From the NCBI RefSeq assembly GCF_001705435.1, contig NZ_MDEN01000053.1, positions 92,707-156,706 of the forward strand: DNA of 64,000 nucleotides, in the 5' to 3' direction. Numbering within the stretch: the stretch's first letter is position 1; every line of letters begins with the position of its first letter. The translations under genes and the position numbers were made by a program. This document shows positions 25,969 to 35,533 of the stretch, one piece after another. The notes under the pieces are model-generated. The model was not told where the DNA came from. It ran no database searches and was given only the letters and a program-made list of their open reading frames with translations. The stretch is from Pseudomonas graminis. GTDB lineage: Bacteria; Pseudomonadota; Gammaproteobacteria; Pseudomonadales; Pseudomonadaceae.

Positions 25969-28155
25969 TTACGCCTGTGGAGCCTTTTGCAGTTCAAACA
26001 GCAACAGCGAACGCGCTGTGACCGTGTACTCGCTGCCGAACTCGAACTGATCCTTGCCATCGATCTCCGGCTGATTGGTGTCAATCAGGCTGGTCCAGTT
26101 GAGGCCTTCCGGCACTTCCGGCAGCGTGAAGTTGACGCCGTCGTGATGCGAGTTGACCAGCAGCAGCAGCGTGGCTTCAGAGCCGCGACGACGGATACCG
26201 GTTTCCTGCGCGCGGCCATCCATCAGCATGCCCAGGCAGCGACCATTTGGGTCTTCCCACTGCTCGATGCTCATCTCTTCGCCGCTTGGCGACAGCCAGG
26301 TCACGTCCTTGACGCCCAGTGCATCGTTGTAATCGCCTACCAGGAAGCGGCTACGACGCAGGATCGGGTACGACTGACGCAGCTTGATCAGACGCTTGAC
26401 GAACGCCAGCAGGGCCTTGCCGTCTTCGTCCAGATCCCAGTTGACCCAGCCGATCTCGCTGTCCTGGCAATAGGCGTTGTTGTTGCCGTGCTGGGTGCGG
26501 GCGAACTCGTCACCGGCGACCACCATCGGCGTGCCCTGAGCCAGCAGCAGCGTCGAGAAGAAGTTACGCATCTGACGCAGGCGCAGCGCGTTGATTTCCG
26601 GATCGTCGGTCGGGCCTTCGACGCCACAGTTCCACGAACGGTTGTCGTTGCTGCCGTCCTGGTTGTTCTCGTCGTTGTCTTCGTTGTGCTTGTCGTTGTA
26701 CGACACCAGGTCGTGCAGCGTGAAGCCGTCGTGGGCGGTGATGAAGTTCACCGACGCGTACGGCCGGCGGCCACGCTGGTTGAACAGGTTGCCCGACGCG
26801 GTCATGCGGTTGGCGAAGTCTGCCAGCTGGCCTTCGTCGCCTTTCCAGAACGCACGGATGTTGTCGCGGAATTTGTCGTTCCACTCCGCCCAGCCCGGCG
26901 CGAAGTTGCCGACCTGGTAGCCGCCTGGACCGCAGTCCCATGGCTCGGCGATCAGTTTCACCGAACGCAGCACCGGATCCTGGCGGCAGGCCACGAGGAA
27001 GCTGTGGCGTTCGCTGAAACCGTCGTGGTAGCGGCCGAGGATGGTGGCCAGGTCGAAACGGAAACCGTCGACGTGCATTTCGGTCGCCCAGTAACGGAGC
27101 GAGTCGGTGACCATCTGCAGAACGCACGGATGGCTCAGGTCGAGGGTGTTGCCGGTGCCGGAATCGTTGATGTAGTAACGCTTGTCATCCGGCATCAGGC
27201 GGTAGTAGGAAGCGTTGTCGATACCGCGCATGGACAGGGTCGGGCCGCGCTCGTTGCCTTCAGCGGTGTGGTTGTAGACCACATCCAGAATCACTTCCAG
27301 GTTGGCATGGTGCATGTGCGCAACCATTTCCTTGAACTCGGAAATTTTGCCGTGGGCCAGGTAGCGCGGGTCCGGTGCGAAGAACGCCAGGGTGTTGTAA
27401 CCCCAGTAGTTGGTCATGCCCTTTTCCAGCAAGTGCTGGTCGTTGACGAAGGCGTGGATCGGCAGCAATTCGATCGAGGTGACGCCCAGACCTTTGATGT
27501 GCTTGATCACGTCATCGACCATCAGGCCGGCGAAGGTGCCTTTGACTTCATCGGGCACGGACGGGTGACGCATGGTGAAACCGCGGGTGTGGGTCTCGTA
27601 GAAAATCGTCTTGTCCCACGGCACGTCGACGCGCTGCTCGCGGCCCCAGGTGTAGGCAGGGTCGATGACCTTGCACTTGGGCACGAAGGGCGCGCTGTCA
27701 CGCTCGTCGAAGCTCAGGTCGTCGTCCGGGTGACCGATGGTGTAACCGAACAGTGCCTCGGACCACTTCAGCTCGCCAACCAATTGCTTGGCGTACGGGT
27801 CGATCAGCAGTTTGTTGTGGTTGAAACGGTGGCCGTTCTTCGGATCGTACGGACCGTAGACGCGGTAACCGTAGACCTGACCCGGGTGGGCGTCCGGCAG
27901 GTAACCGTGGAAGATCTCGTCGGTGTATTCCGGCAGCTCGATACGCTCAAGCTCCACTTCGCCGGCGGAGTCGAACAGGCACAGCTCGACCTTGGTGGCG
28001 TTGGCGGAAAAGATGGCGAAGTTGACGCCAAGGCCGTCCCAGCTGGCGCCCAGCGGGAAGGGAAGGCCTTCACGGATGCGCGAAGCCGTGACTTCGGGGC
28101 TGCCAGCGTTGCCGGATTCATTCTGTGTAGCGGCGTTCTTATCTTGCGTGCTCAT
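25969..28155 (-). CDS. glgX: Glycogen debranching enzyme (isoamylase type)
   Basis: A 728-residue GH13 enzyme with an N-terminal CBM48 domain (~30-120), a catalytic barrel and a short C-terminal beta domain. It hydrolyses alpha-1,6 branches of phosphorylase-limited glycogen. Barrel motifs: ILDVVYNHTAEGNERGP, MHVDGFRFDLATIL (nucleophile Asp), LIAEPWDCGPGGYQVG (acid/base Glu), and FITAHDGFTLHDLV. The start ATG 28155 has AGGA 6 nt upstream. It lies 200 bases after the DUF2934 gene, with a terminator-like hairpin between, so it may have its own promoter. Confidence 0.95.
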   Translation of the reverse strand: MSTQDKNAATQNESGNAGSPEVTASRIREGLPFPLGASWDGLGVNFAIFSANATKVELCLFDSAGEVELERIELPEYTDEIFHGYLPDAHPGQVYGYRVYGPYDPKNGHRFNHNKLLIDPYAKQLVGELKWSEALFGYTIGHPDDDLSFDERDSAPFVPKCKVIDPAYTWGREQRVDVPWDKTIFYETHTRGFTMRHPSVPDEVKGTFAGLMVDDVIKHIKGLGVTSIELLPIHAFVNDQHLLEKGMTNYWGYNTLAFFAPDPRYLAHGKISEFKEMVAHMHHANLEVILDVVYNHTAEGNERGPTLSMRGIDNASYYRLMPDDKRYYINDSGTGNTLDLSHPCVLQMVTDSLRYWATEMHVDGFRFDLATILGRYHDGFSERHSFLVACRQDPVLRSVKLIAEPWDCGPGGYQVGNFAPGWAEWNDKFRDNIRAFWKGDEGQLADFANRMTASGNLFNQRGRRPYASVNFITAHDGFTLHDLVSYNDKHNEDNDENNQDGSNDNRSWNCGVEGPTDDPEINALRLRQMRNFFSTLLLAQGTPMVVAGDEFARTQHGNNNAYCQDSEIGWVNWDLDEDGKALLAFVKRLIKLRQSYPILRRSRFLVGDYNDALGVKDVTWLSPSGEEMSIEQWEDPNGRCLGMLMDGRAQETGIRRRGSEATLLLLVNSHHDGVNFTLPEVPEGLNWTSLIDTNQPEIDGKDQFEFGSEYTVTARSLLLFELQKAPQA

Positions 28156-28269
28156 GTGTATTCCTGACGTTCGAATGAGTTCCTGAAGGCGAACAAAGCC
28201 GTGGCCTCAGTCCATGACTGCGCCATCGATGCAACAGGGTGGGTGCAACAGGGTGGTGCGACTGAATCA

Positions 28270-28312
28270 AAACTACCGCAGGGACACGACCGTTTTGCGA
28301 CGATCCCTGCGG
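28270..28312 (-). terminator. Terminator-like hairpin between the DUF2934 gene and glgX
   Basis: CCGCAGGGA (28276-28284) pairs with TCCCTGCGG (28304-28312), and on the minus strand it is followed by TAGTTTTG. The 19-base loop is long, so termination may be partial. Confidence 0.5.
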
Positions 28313-28355
28313 CAGGGGTACTGGCTTTGCGACGATGACGCGTTACGCCTGGGAA

Positions 28356-28808
28356 TCAGGGCGTAGGTGGCTTCGCTGCGGCGGGCTTCTTCGCAGAAGA
28401 CTTGGCGGCAGGTTTGGCCGGTTTGGCGGAAGCGTCAGCAGCGCTTGCTGGAGCTTTTGGCTTGGCAGCAGGCTTGGCCGGCGCTTTTGCCGCTGGCTTC
28501 GGTGCAGGCTTGGCGTCTGCCTTTGCATCAGCACTGGCCGGCTTGTCTGCAGGTTTGGATGCAGACTTCGCAGCAGGTTTGGCCGCAGCTTTAGCAGCGG
28601 GTTTGGCGGCGGCAGCCTTGGGCTCCGCTTTGCCGTCAAGCTTGGACTTCGCCGTCTTCGCAGCAGCCGGTTTTTTAGGCGACTTCGCCTCGGCGGCGGC
28701 CAACTTGCTGGCCATTTCCCAGTGGCGGGCGTCTTGCCCATGTGGCTTGCCTTCCGTTTCCCAGATCTGGTGGGCAAGCTCGCTGATTCTTTTATCGTCG
28801 GCACTCAT
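28356..28808 (-). CDS. DUF2934 protein with histone-H1-like Lys/Ala/Pro tail
   Basis: A 150-residue protein. Residues 1-35 (RISELAHQIWETEGKPHG...) match DUF2934. From ~38 onward it is almost wholly Lys, Ala, Pro and Ser, with repeated AAKPAAK/KPAAK units like those of AlgP-type H1-like proteins, so a nucleic-acid or polyanion-binding tail is likely. It lies between treY (16-base gap) and glgX. What it does in an alpha-glucan operon is unknown. The repetitive tail may vary in length between strains. Confidence 0.85.
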   Translation of the reverse strand: MSADDKRISELAHQIWETEGKPHGQDARHWEMASKLAAAEAKSPKKPAAAKTAKSKLDGKAEPKAAAAKPAAKAAAKPAAKSASKPADKPASADAKADAKPAPKPAAKAPAKPAAKPKAPASAADASAKPAKPAAKSSAKKPAAAKPPTP

Positions 28809-28824
28809 CTCGACACTCCCGGTA

Positions 28825-31611
28825 TCACAAGGTTTGTATAAGCAGGTTTACAGAAATTTCCTTGAGCGCTGCGCTGAGCAACAGTTCCTTGCTGGATGTG
28901 ACTGTAGCCTGTGAAAAAAGTCCCTTCCAATTTGGATGTGAATCAGCGAACGGCAGGTTGATTCGTGTATCGCCCCAATTTGCTGCACTGATGAATGGAG
29001 TTTGCGCAGTGCCCAATAGTTCAGCCGGCAAGCGCGGAACCACAACAATAGCCCGCATCTCCTTGGTTACCCGGGCAAAAGCCACGACGTGATCGGCTTT
29101 TTCCCCGACCACTTCCAGCGGTTGATATTCGCCTTCACTGAACAGAGCGGGGTACTGGTTGCGCAGGCTAAGCACCTGAGCAATCAACGCCTGCTTGATC
29201 CGGCCGTCGTGCCACTGGTTCAACAGCTCGGTGACCGGCACGGACGCCTGCAACGCTTGTTCGCGAGCGGGGTAATCCACCGGACGGCGGTTGTCCGGAT
29301 CCACCAGGCTGAAGTCCCAGAACTCGGTGCCCTGATATAGATCAGGCACACCGGGCGCTGTCATTCGCAGCAAAGTTTGCGCCAGACTGTTGAGCGCGCC
29401 GGCGGTCGCGATGCGATTGGCCGTGGCACCGATGGATTGGCGCAGTGCCAGACCGTCGGCGCTGAGCAGCACGTGCTCCAGAAACTCGCGGCAAGCGGTC
29501 TCGTAGGCCTCGTTGGGCGCGCTCCAGCTGCTGTGCAGTTTGGCTTCACGCAGGGCCTTTTCCTGCCACTGAGTCAGGCGCTTTGCATAGGCTTCGAAGG
29601 CCGGCTCGCCTTCGAGATCCAGCGGCCAGCTGCCGATGATCGCTTGATACAGCATCAGCTCGTCACCGGGGCTGATGTGGGTGTCGCCGGTCTTGAGCGG
29701 TGCCGACAGCTGCTGCCAGCGTTCGACCTGTTCGGCGTACCATGGCGCCAGTTCACTGAGCACGGCCAGACGGGTGCGAGTGTCTTCGCCGCGCTTGTGG
29801 TCGTGGGTCGCGGTGGTCAGCAGGTTGCTCGGAAAGCTCTTGTGACGCTCGATCGAGACCTGATGAAACGCCTCCACCGGCGCACTGAAATGTTGCGGGT
29901 GGAAGCCCACGTCGTTGCGCGACAGCAACACGGCGGAGCGGTAGAACGAGGTGTCTTCCACCGACTTGGCGGCCACTGGCGAGGTCAGCTGCTGGAAACG
30001 GTTGCCGGCCTTGCGGCGCATTTCGCGCAACGGGCCCGTCGGGTAGTCACGCAGCTTCTCGCCACCCAGCCACAACTTGAGCGAGTCCAGCACCGGCCAG
30101 TCGCCTTCGCTGAGCATCTCGCGCGCGCCATCCATGGCCTGCTGGAAGAAACGCTCGTCCTCGGCAGAACGGCCGCAAGCGGTGAGGTAAGTGCGGTAGA
30201 CCGGGAAGTTACTGACCAGCGCCAGCAGCGCCCGGCGGATGGCGCCAAGGGTCATGTCGCGGGTCATCACGTCACTGCGCGACACCTGCAGTAACGCCTG
30301 GGCCAGGTTCTCGAAATCACCGGCCAGTGTGCCGTGAAGGACCAGGTCGCGAGCTTCCAGGACTTCCTTGTTGAAGTCGGCCGTGCGTCCGCTGAGGCGG
30401 CTCCACAGCTCGCCCAATACCGCTTCACCCTTGGGATCATGCTGCAGCAGCGACACCTGGTTCATGAATTCATAACCGGTGGTGCCATCGGTATTCCAGT
30501 CGGTGCGCAGTTGCTCGTCGGAACCGAGGATCTTTTCGACGAAAATCGGCAGACGGTCCAGCTCGGTGCCTGCCGGGCGCCGTTTCATCAGGCTGTCGAC
30601 GCGACGGCGCAGCTTGCGGCAATAGCCGCGCGGGTCGGCCAGGCCATCGATGTGGTCGATGCGCAGACCATCCACGAGGCCTTCAGCGATCAGTTCGAAG
30701 ATCTTGCCGTGGGTCGCCTCGAATACCTGCGAGCGCTCGACCTTCAGGCCGCCCAGCTCGTTGATGTCGAAGAAACGCCGCCAGTTGATGTCGTCGCCTG
30801 CGGTGCGCCAGCTGGCCAGTCGATAGTCCTGCTGCTCAAGCAAACGGTGCAGGCGATCGAAGCCCTCCGGCGTGGTGGAGTCGAACTGCGCCAGGCCTTC
30901 TTCAACGGCCTTGACCAACTCGGGCTTGGCCTTGACCGCCTCGGCCAGTTCCGCCTTGGCCTGGCGCGCACGCTCATAGGCCTGCGGATAGTGGTCGAGT
31001 TCGGCAAAGCGCTGGGCCAGTTCGTCCAGCTCGGGACGTTTCGCAGCCTTCAACAGCGGCGCATACGTAGCCGGATTGATCGGGAAGAGATGCTGGTAGT
31101 GCTCGGCGTGGAAGCTGCCGTTTTCTGCATCAAACCGCAGCGGCACTTCGCCGTTCTGCAACACGGTGCCGTAGTCAGTGCTCAGGAACGGCAGCAACAG
31201 TTGGCCCTTGAGCAGCGGGTCCGGGGAATTCCACTGGATGTCGAAGAACTTGGCATACGGGCTGCGTTGACCCCACTCCAGCAGGTCCAGCCACCACGGG
31301 TTGTCATTGCCACCGACCGCCATGTGGTTGGAGACGATGTCGAGAATCAGGCCCATGCCGTTCTCGCGCAGCGCCGCGACGAAGCGCAGCAACGCAGGCT
31401 CACCGCCCAGCTCGGGGTTGATCACCCGTGGGTCGACCACGTCGTAGCCGTGCATGGAACCGGCGCGGGCTTTCAGCAACGGCGAGGCATAAATGTGGCT
31501 GATGCCCAGGCTGGCGAAGTACGGCACCAGCTTAGTGGCGTCGTCCAGCGTGAAGTCTTTGTGGAACTGCAAACGCTGGGTGGCGCGCAGGGATTTAAGA
31601 GGGGTACTCAT
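28825..31611 (-). CDS. treY: Malto-oligosyltrehalose synthase
   Basis: A 928-residue GH13 intramolecular transglucosylase. It converts the reducing-end alpha-1,4 bond of a maltodextrin to alpha,alpha-1,1, giving maltooligosyl-trehalose. Visible motifs: YFASLGISHIYASPLLKARA, GLILDIVSNHMAVGGND, VDGLRIDHIDGLADPRGY (nucleophile region), and TATHDHKRGEDTRTR. The length is normal for TreY. The start ATG 31611 overlaps the malQ stop as ATGA, so the two are translationally coupled. TreZ, two genes upstream, completes trehalose release. Confidence 0.95.
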   Translation of the reverse strand: MSTPLKSLRATQRLQFHKDFTLDDATKLVPYFASLGISHIYASPLLKARAGSMHGYDVVDPRVINPELGGEPALLRFVAALRENGMGLILDIVSNHMAVGGNDNPWWLDLLEWGQRSPYAKFFDIQWNSPDPLLKGQLLLPFLSTDYGTVLQNGEVPLRFDAENGSFHAEHYQHLFPINPATYAPLLKAAKRPELDELAQRFAELDHYPQAYERARQAKAELAEAVKAKPELVKAVEEGLAQFDSTTPEGFDRLHRLLEQQDYRLASWRTAGDDINWRRFFDINELGGLKVERSQVFEATHGKIFELIAEGLVDGLRIDHIDGLADPRGYCRKLRRRVDSLMKRRPAGTELDRLPIFVEKILGSDEQLRTDWNTDGTTGYEFMNQVSLLQHDPKGEAVLGELWSRLSGRTADFNKEVLEARDLVLHGTLAGDFENLAQALLQVSRSDVMTRDMTLGAIRRALLALVSNFPVYRTYLTACGRSAEDERFFQQAMDGAREMLSEGDWPVLDSLKLWLGGEKLRDYPTGPLREMRRKAGNRFQQLTSPVAAKSVEDTSFYRSAVLLSRNDVGFHPQHFSAPVEAFHQVSIERHKSFPSNLLTTATHDHKRGEDTRTRLAVLSELAPWYAEQVERWQQLSAPLKTGDTHISPGDELMLYQAIIGSWPLDLEGEPAFEAYAKRLTQWQEKALREAKLHSSWSAPNEAYETACREFLEHVLLSADGLALRQSIGATANRIATAGALNSLAQTLLRMTAPGVPDLYQGTEFWDFSLVDPDNRRPVDYPAREQALQASVPVTELLNQWHDGRIKQALIAQVLSLRNQYPALFSEGEYQPLEVVGEKADHVVAFARVTKEMRAIVVVPRLPAELLGTAQTPFISAANWGDTRINLPFADSHPNWKGLFSQATVTSSKELLLSAALKEISVNLLIQTL

Positions 31612-33692
31612 TTTTGATCACGCTCCGCGGCTTGTTTACGTGCCGCTGCCAGAATTTCAAGGCGTCGAGCTGCATCGGCGTTGTCCAGCAGTGAACCGCT
31701 GTCGCCGTTGAGCCGACGTCGCCAATTGGGATGACTGTCGATAGTGCCGGGGAAGTTCGCCTGCTCCTCGATACCGAGGGCGTCCTCGATCGGGAGCAAC
31801 ACCAGCGGGGCCGGGGTGTGGCCGAGGTAAGCGATGCTGTGGTCGATGATGTCGGCGGCGCTGATGTCGTCACCGCCGCTTGGCAGCGTGTAGTTCTGCT
31901 TGAGTGCCTTGACCAGCCCCTGGCGTTCACGCTCGCGGCTGTCACGCATCTTCTGCTCGGCTTCGTCGTCGACAAACCCGAGGGTCTTGTTCCACTGGAT
32001 GTCCAGCTCGCTCAGCCAACCGGTGAGGGTAGGGAGGTCGTGGGTGCTGGTGGTCGCCAGTGCATCTCTGGACCATTTGGTGATCGGCTTGAACGTCGCA
32101 TCGTCTTGTTCGAACAACAGCACGCGCATGCCGAGGATTTCACGCTCGGACAGTTTTTCGTGCAGGCCTTCAGGCACGGTGCCGAGGTCTTCGCCGAGAA
32201 CGATCGCTTCGTGCCGCCAGGATTCCAGGCTCAACAAACGCAGCATGTCGTCCAGCGGGTAGTTCAGGTAAGCACCTTCACTGGCAGGCGACCCCATCGG
32301 CACGACCCACAGGCGCTGCAGACCCATCACGTGGTCAATGCGCAGGCCGCCGACGTGGGCGAAATTGGCGCGGAGCATTTCAATGAACGCCTGGAAGCCG
32401 TTGCGTTTAAGGCCCGTCGGCGAGAACGCCGAGATGCCCCAGCTCTGGCCCGAGCGATTGAGAATGTCCGGCGGGGCGCCGACGGTCAGCGCGGAAAGCA
32501 GCTCGTCCTGACGGCTCCAGGCCTGACTGCCGGCACCGTCGGCACCTACGGCCAGATCGCCGATCAAGCCGACGCTCATGCCGCTCGAACGCGCAGCGGT
32601 CTGCGCGCGCTCAAGGCCGCGAGCGATCAACCACTGGGCGAACGCGTGGAAGCCGATCTCTTTCTCATGCCTGGCGGCGAAGGCGTCGAGGGCGGGGTTC
32701 TTCGGATCTTTGTACTGCTCCGGCCATTCATGCCAGTTGCCGCCGATGCCCAGTTCATCGCCGGCATCACGCAAGGCCTCAAAGCGGCAGTGGTTTTCCA
32801 GCGCTTCACCGCCTGCGCGGCGGAAGCTCTTGAAGTCCTCGTGGAAAGGGTGATCGCTGCCCGTGAAGCCGGCATACAGCTCGCGGAACAGTGTCCATTT
32901 GGCCTTTGCCGCGGCCGGCCAGTCGATCAGCTGAAGCCCTTCGAGGCGCTTGAATTCCTCGGCCAGGCCAGCCTTCTCGATCGCGACTTCAACCGCCCGG
33001 TCACCCAGAATGGTCCCGGGCGCTGCGTACAGCGCGTTGAGGAACAACCGGCTGGACGGCGAATAGGGGCTGTAGCGCTCGCTGTCGTTGGAAAACATCG
33101 CGTGAACCGGGCTGATGGCCACGGCCGAGGCGCCACGTGCGCCGGCATCGCGAACGAAAGCTTCCAGCCCCTGGGTGTCGCCGATACCGCCATCACCGTC
33201 GCGACGCAGGTAGTACAGCTGCGTGGTCAGGCCCCAGTCGCGGGCGATGGAGTCGTTGCTGGCCATGGTCAGGCTGTAGCAGGTCTTCGGCGCAACGGCG
33301 ATGGTCAACTGCTGACCATCCACTTCCAGCTGGTGATAGCCGACGGCGGCCAACCCTGGCAGGGCGGCCTTGTCGGTCAGCTTCGCTTCGAGCAGCGAGC
33401 CGTCCTCCAGCGTCAGCTTGAACGCGGTGGCTGGCGCGAACCAGCTCGACAGGTCCAGATCCTTGCCATGGTCGACGGTCATCAACGGTGGCGGGGTGGC
33501 CGGCTGGCTTTCTTCGTTCAGGCGTTTGAGGCTGGCTTCGACGTCTTCTTCCGTCTCGGCGGGATACCCCAGACCGCCGAGGACCTTGCGCAGGACCTCG
33601 GGGCTCACGTGTTGCGGTTTGGCGTTGGCGTCCTTCCAGTCAACCGACAGGCCCGCCTGGGCCGCCAGTGTTTCCAGTTGCTCATTGCTCAT
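31608..33692 (-). CDS. malQ: 4-alpha-glucanotransferase (amylomaltase)
   Basis: About 694 residues of GH77. It transfers 1,4-glucan segments between maltodextrins. Motifs: FAHVGGLRIDHVMGLQRLWV (nucleophile Asp), IVLGEDLGTVPEGL (acid/base Glu), and TTSTHDLPTLTGW. The ~150-residue N-terminal extension is usual for proteobacterial MalQ. I chose ATG 33692 because GGAGGA lies 5 nt upstream; an ATG at 33713 is less well placed. It overlaps the treZ end by 11 bases and treY by 4. Confidence 0.95.
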   Translation of the reverse strand: MSNEQLETLAAQAGLSVDWKDANAKPQHVSPEVLRKVLGGLGYPAETEEDVEASLKRLNEESQPATPPPLMTVDHGKDLDLSSWFAPATAFKLTLEDGSLLEAKLTDKAALPGLAAVGYHQLEVDGQQLTIAVAPKTCYSLTMASNDSIARDWGLTTQLYYLRRDGDGGIGDTQGLEAFVRDAGARGASAVAISPVHAMFSNDSERYSPYSPSSRLFLNALYAAPGTILGDRAVEVAIEKAGLAEEFKRLEGLQLIDWPAAAKAKWTLFRELYAGFTGSDHPFHEDFKSFRRAGGEALENHCRFEALRDAGDELGIGGNWHEWPEQYKDPKNPALDAFAARHEKEIGFHAFAQWLIARGLERAQTAARSSGMSVGLIGDLAVGADGAGSQAWSRQDELLSALTVGAPPDILNRSGQSWGISAFSPTGLKRNGFQAFIEMLRANFAHVGGLRIDHVMGLQRLWVVPMGSPASEGAYLNYPLDDMLRLLSLESWRHEAIVLGEDLGTVPEGLHEKLSEREILGMRVLLFEQDDATFKPITKWSRDALATTSTHDLPTLTGWLSELDIQWNKTLGFVDDEAEQKMRDSRERERQGLVKALKQNYTLPSGGDDISAADIIDHSIAYLGHTPAPLVLLPIEDALGIEEQANFPGTIDSHPNWRRRLNGDSGSLLDNADAARRLEILAAARKQAAERDQK

Positions 33693-35508
33693 CCTGTTCC
33701 TCCACAACATCACTCGATTTCAGGCTGACAATGGCCGTGTATGGATTGAGGGTGGCGGATGGGGAAAGTTCTGCGGACTTGGCGTGGGACTGATGAAGCA
33801 CTCTGTAGCCGCTGTAATCATCGGTGTCGACCGCCTCGGTGCCGAGGTTCAGGTCGATGCGCAGCTCGCTGCCGTCGCCCAGTGTCCAGCGTGCGCTGAC
33901 GGCTTTGTCGCCCAGCTCTTTCACGCCCAACGCGCTGGCGCTGTGCAGGCGAGGGAACAGCTCGGTCTTGCGAATGTGCAGCAACGTTTTGTAGAGCTCA
34001 AGCCAGTTGCGATGGTCCTGACCCTTGTCGGTTTCCAGCAGCAGCGCATCGAACGCCGGGCGCGAGGCTTCGAAGGTCTTCAGCGCGTTGGGATCGGGGA
34101 TCTGTTCGCGCTTGGCCGGGTCCTTGAACGCGGCAAAATCCTTGAACTCGCCACGACGGCCTTCGCGCACGGCGTCTGCCAGCTCGTCATGGAAGTCGGT
34201 GAAGAACAGGAACGGTTCGCTCGCGCCCCATTCATCGCCCATGAACATCAGCGGCACCATCGGTGAAAGCAGCAACAGTGCGGTCGCCGCCTGCAGTGCT
34301 TGCGGCGGGCTCAGCTGGACCAGGCGCTCGCCGAAGGCACGGTTGCCGATCTGGTCGTGGTTCTGCAAAAACAGCACGAAGGAAGTCGGCGGCAGGTGGC
34401 CGCTGGGTTCGCCCCGGGCGTGACCATGGCGGGTGGATTCGCCTTGATAGACAAAGCCTTCACCCAGCAGACGGGCAAGCTTCTGCGTAGGCTTCTCGGC
34501 GAAGTCGGTGTAGTACGCGTCCGTCTCGCCGGTCAGCAGGACGTGCAGCGTGTTGTGGCCATCATCGTTCCACTGGGCGTCGTAGCCCTGATCCATGCGC
34601 CCGGCTTCGTTGAACTCGTTTTCCAGGGTCAGCCAGACGTGACGTTCGGACGGGATTGCATCGCGTACGTGTTTGGCCAGGTCTTGCAGGAAGGTCGGGT
34701 CTTCAATGGCGTGCACAGCGTCGAAGCGCAGGCCGTCGAACCGATAGTCCTGCAGCCACATCATGGTGTTGTGGATGAAGAAGTCGTGCACCTCACGGCG
34801 GCGGAAATCGATCGCGTCGCCCCACGGGGTCTTCTTGTCGCTGCGGAAGAAATGCTTGGCGTAGGCGCCGAGGTAATTGCCGTCCGGGCCGAAGTGGTTG
34901 TAGACCACGTCGAGAATGACCGCCAGGCCCAGACCGTGGGCGGTGTCGATCAAGTGCTTGAGCTGGTCGGGCGTGCCGTAGGAGGACTGGGCAGCATAAG
35001 GCAGCACCCCGTCGTAGCCCCAGTTACGGTTCCCCGGGAACTGCGCGATAGGCATCAGCTCGATAGCGGTGATGCCGGTATCGACCAAGTGCTGGAGGTG
35101 CTTTTCAACGCCCTCATAGCCACCCAGTGCACCGACGTGCAGCTCGTAGATGACGGCCTCGTGCCAGGGCCGGCCTTGCCACTCAGTGTTTTCCCACTGA
35201 TAGGCGGCCTGGTCGACAACGATGCTGTAACCATGCACGTCGCCGTCCTGCGCCCGGGAAGCCGGGTCAGGAACAGTGAGGTTGTTTTGTGCATTGAGGG
35301 TGACGTTGTAGCGATAGCGTGTGCCGGCAACACACTCGGTGTCGAGAACGAACCAGCCGTCCTGCTCTGGCTGAAGGGCCTGGGCAGGCCCGTTTTCGAA
35401 TTCGACGCTGACGTTTTTGGCATCCGGTGCCCAGAGGGCAAACCGGGTGTGTTGTTGATCCAGCATGACGGCGCCGTGGCGCCAGTTTTGATCCGTGCGC
35501 GAAGGCAT
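33682..35508 (-). CDS. treZ: Malto-oligosyltrehalose trehalohydrolase
   Basis: About 608 residues of GH13. It cleaves trehalose from the maltooligosyl-trehalose made by TreY. The N-terminal beta domain (FALWAPDAKNVSVEFENGPA) is followed by the barrel: WNYDGV-like NWGYDGVLPYAAQSSYGTP, AVILDVVYNHFGPDGNYL, DGLRFDAVHAIEDPTFL (nucleophile) and HVWLTLENEFNEA (acid). The start ATG 35508 has AAGGA 7 nt upstream; two earlier in-frame starts lack a site. It begins 25 bases after glgA. Confidence 0.95.
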   Translation of the reverse strand: MPSRTDQNWRHGAVMLDQQHTRFALWAPDAKNVSVEFENGPAQALQPEQDGWFVLDTECVAGTRYRYNVTLNAQNNLTVPDPASRAQDGDVHGYSIVVDQAAYQWENTEWQGRPWHEAVIYELHVGALGGYEGVEKHLQHLVDTGITAIELMPIAQFPGNRNWGYDGVLPYAAQSSYGTPDQLKHLIDTAHGLGLAVILDVVYNHFGPDGNYLGAYAKHFFRSDKKTPWGDAIDFRRREVHDFFIHNTMMWLQDYRFDGLRFDAVHAIEDPTFLQDLAKHVRDAIPSERHVWLTLENEFNEAGRMDQGYDAQWNDDGHNTLHVLLTGETDAYYTDFAEKPTQKLARLLGEGFVYQGESTRHGHARGEPSGHLPPTSFVLFLQNHDQIGNRAFGERLVQLSPPQALQAATALLLLSPMVPLMFMGDEWGASEPFLFFTDFHDELADAVREGRRGEFKDFAAFKDPAKREQIPDPNALKTFEASRPAFDALLLETDKGQDHRNWLELYKTLLHIRKTELFPRLHSASALGVKELGDKAVSARWTLGDGSELRIDLNLGTEAVDTDDYSGYRVLHQSHAKSAELSPSATLNPYTAIVSLKSSDVVEEQDEQ

Positions 35509-35533
35509 CCGTAATTCCTTGATCATTGAGTTA

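Noticed and set aside
25564..28167. 867-codon open frame on the plus strand opposite glgX
   Set aside because: Mirror of a well-conserved enzyme; Val/Gln/His-rich with no recognisable motif or ribosome site.
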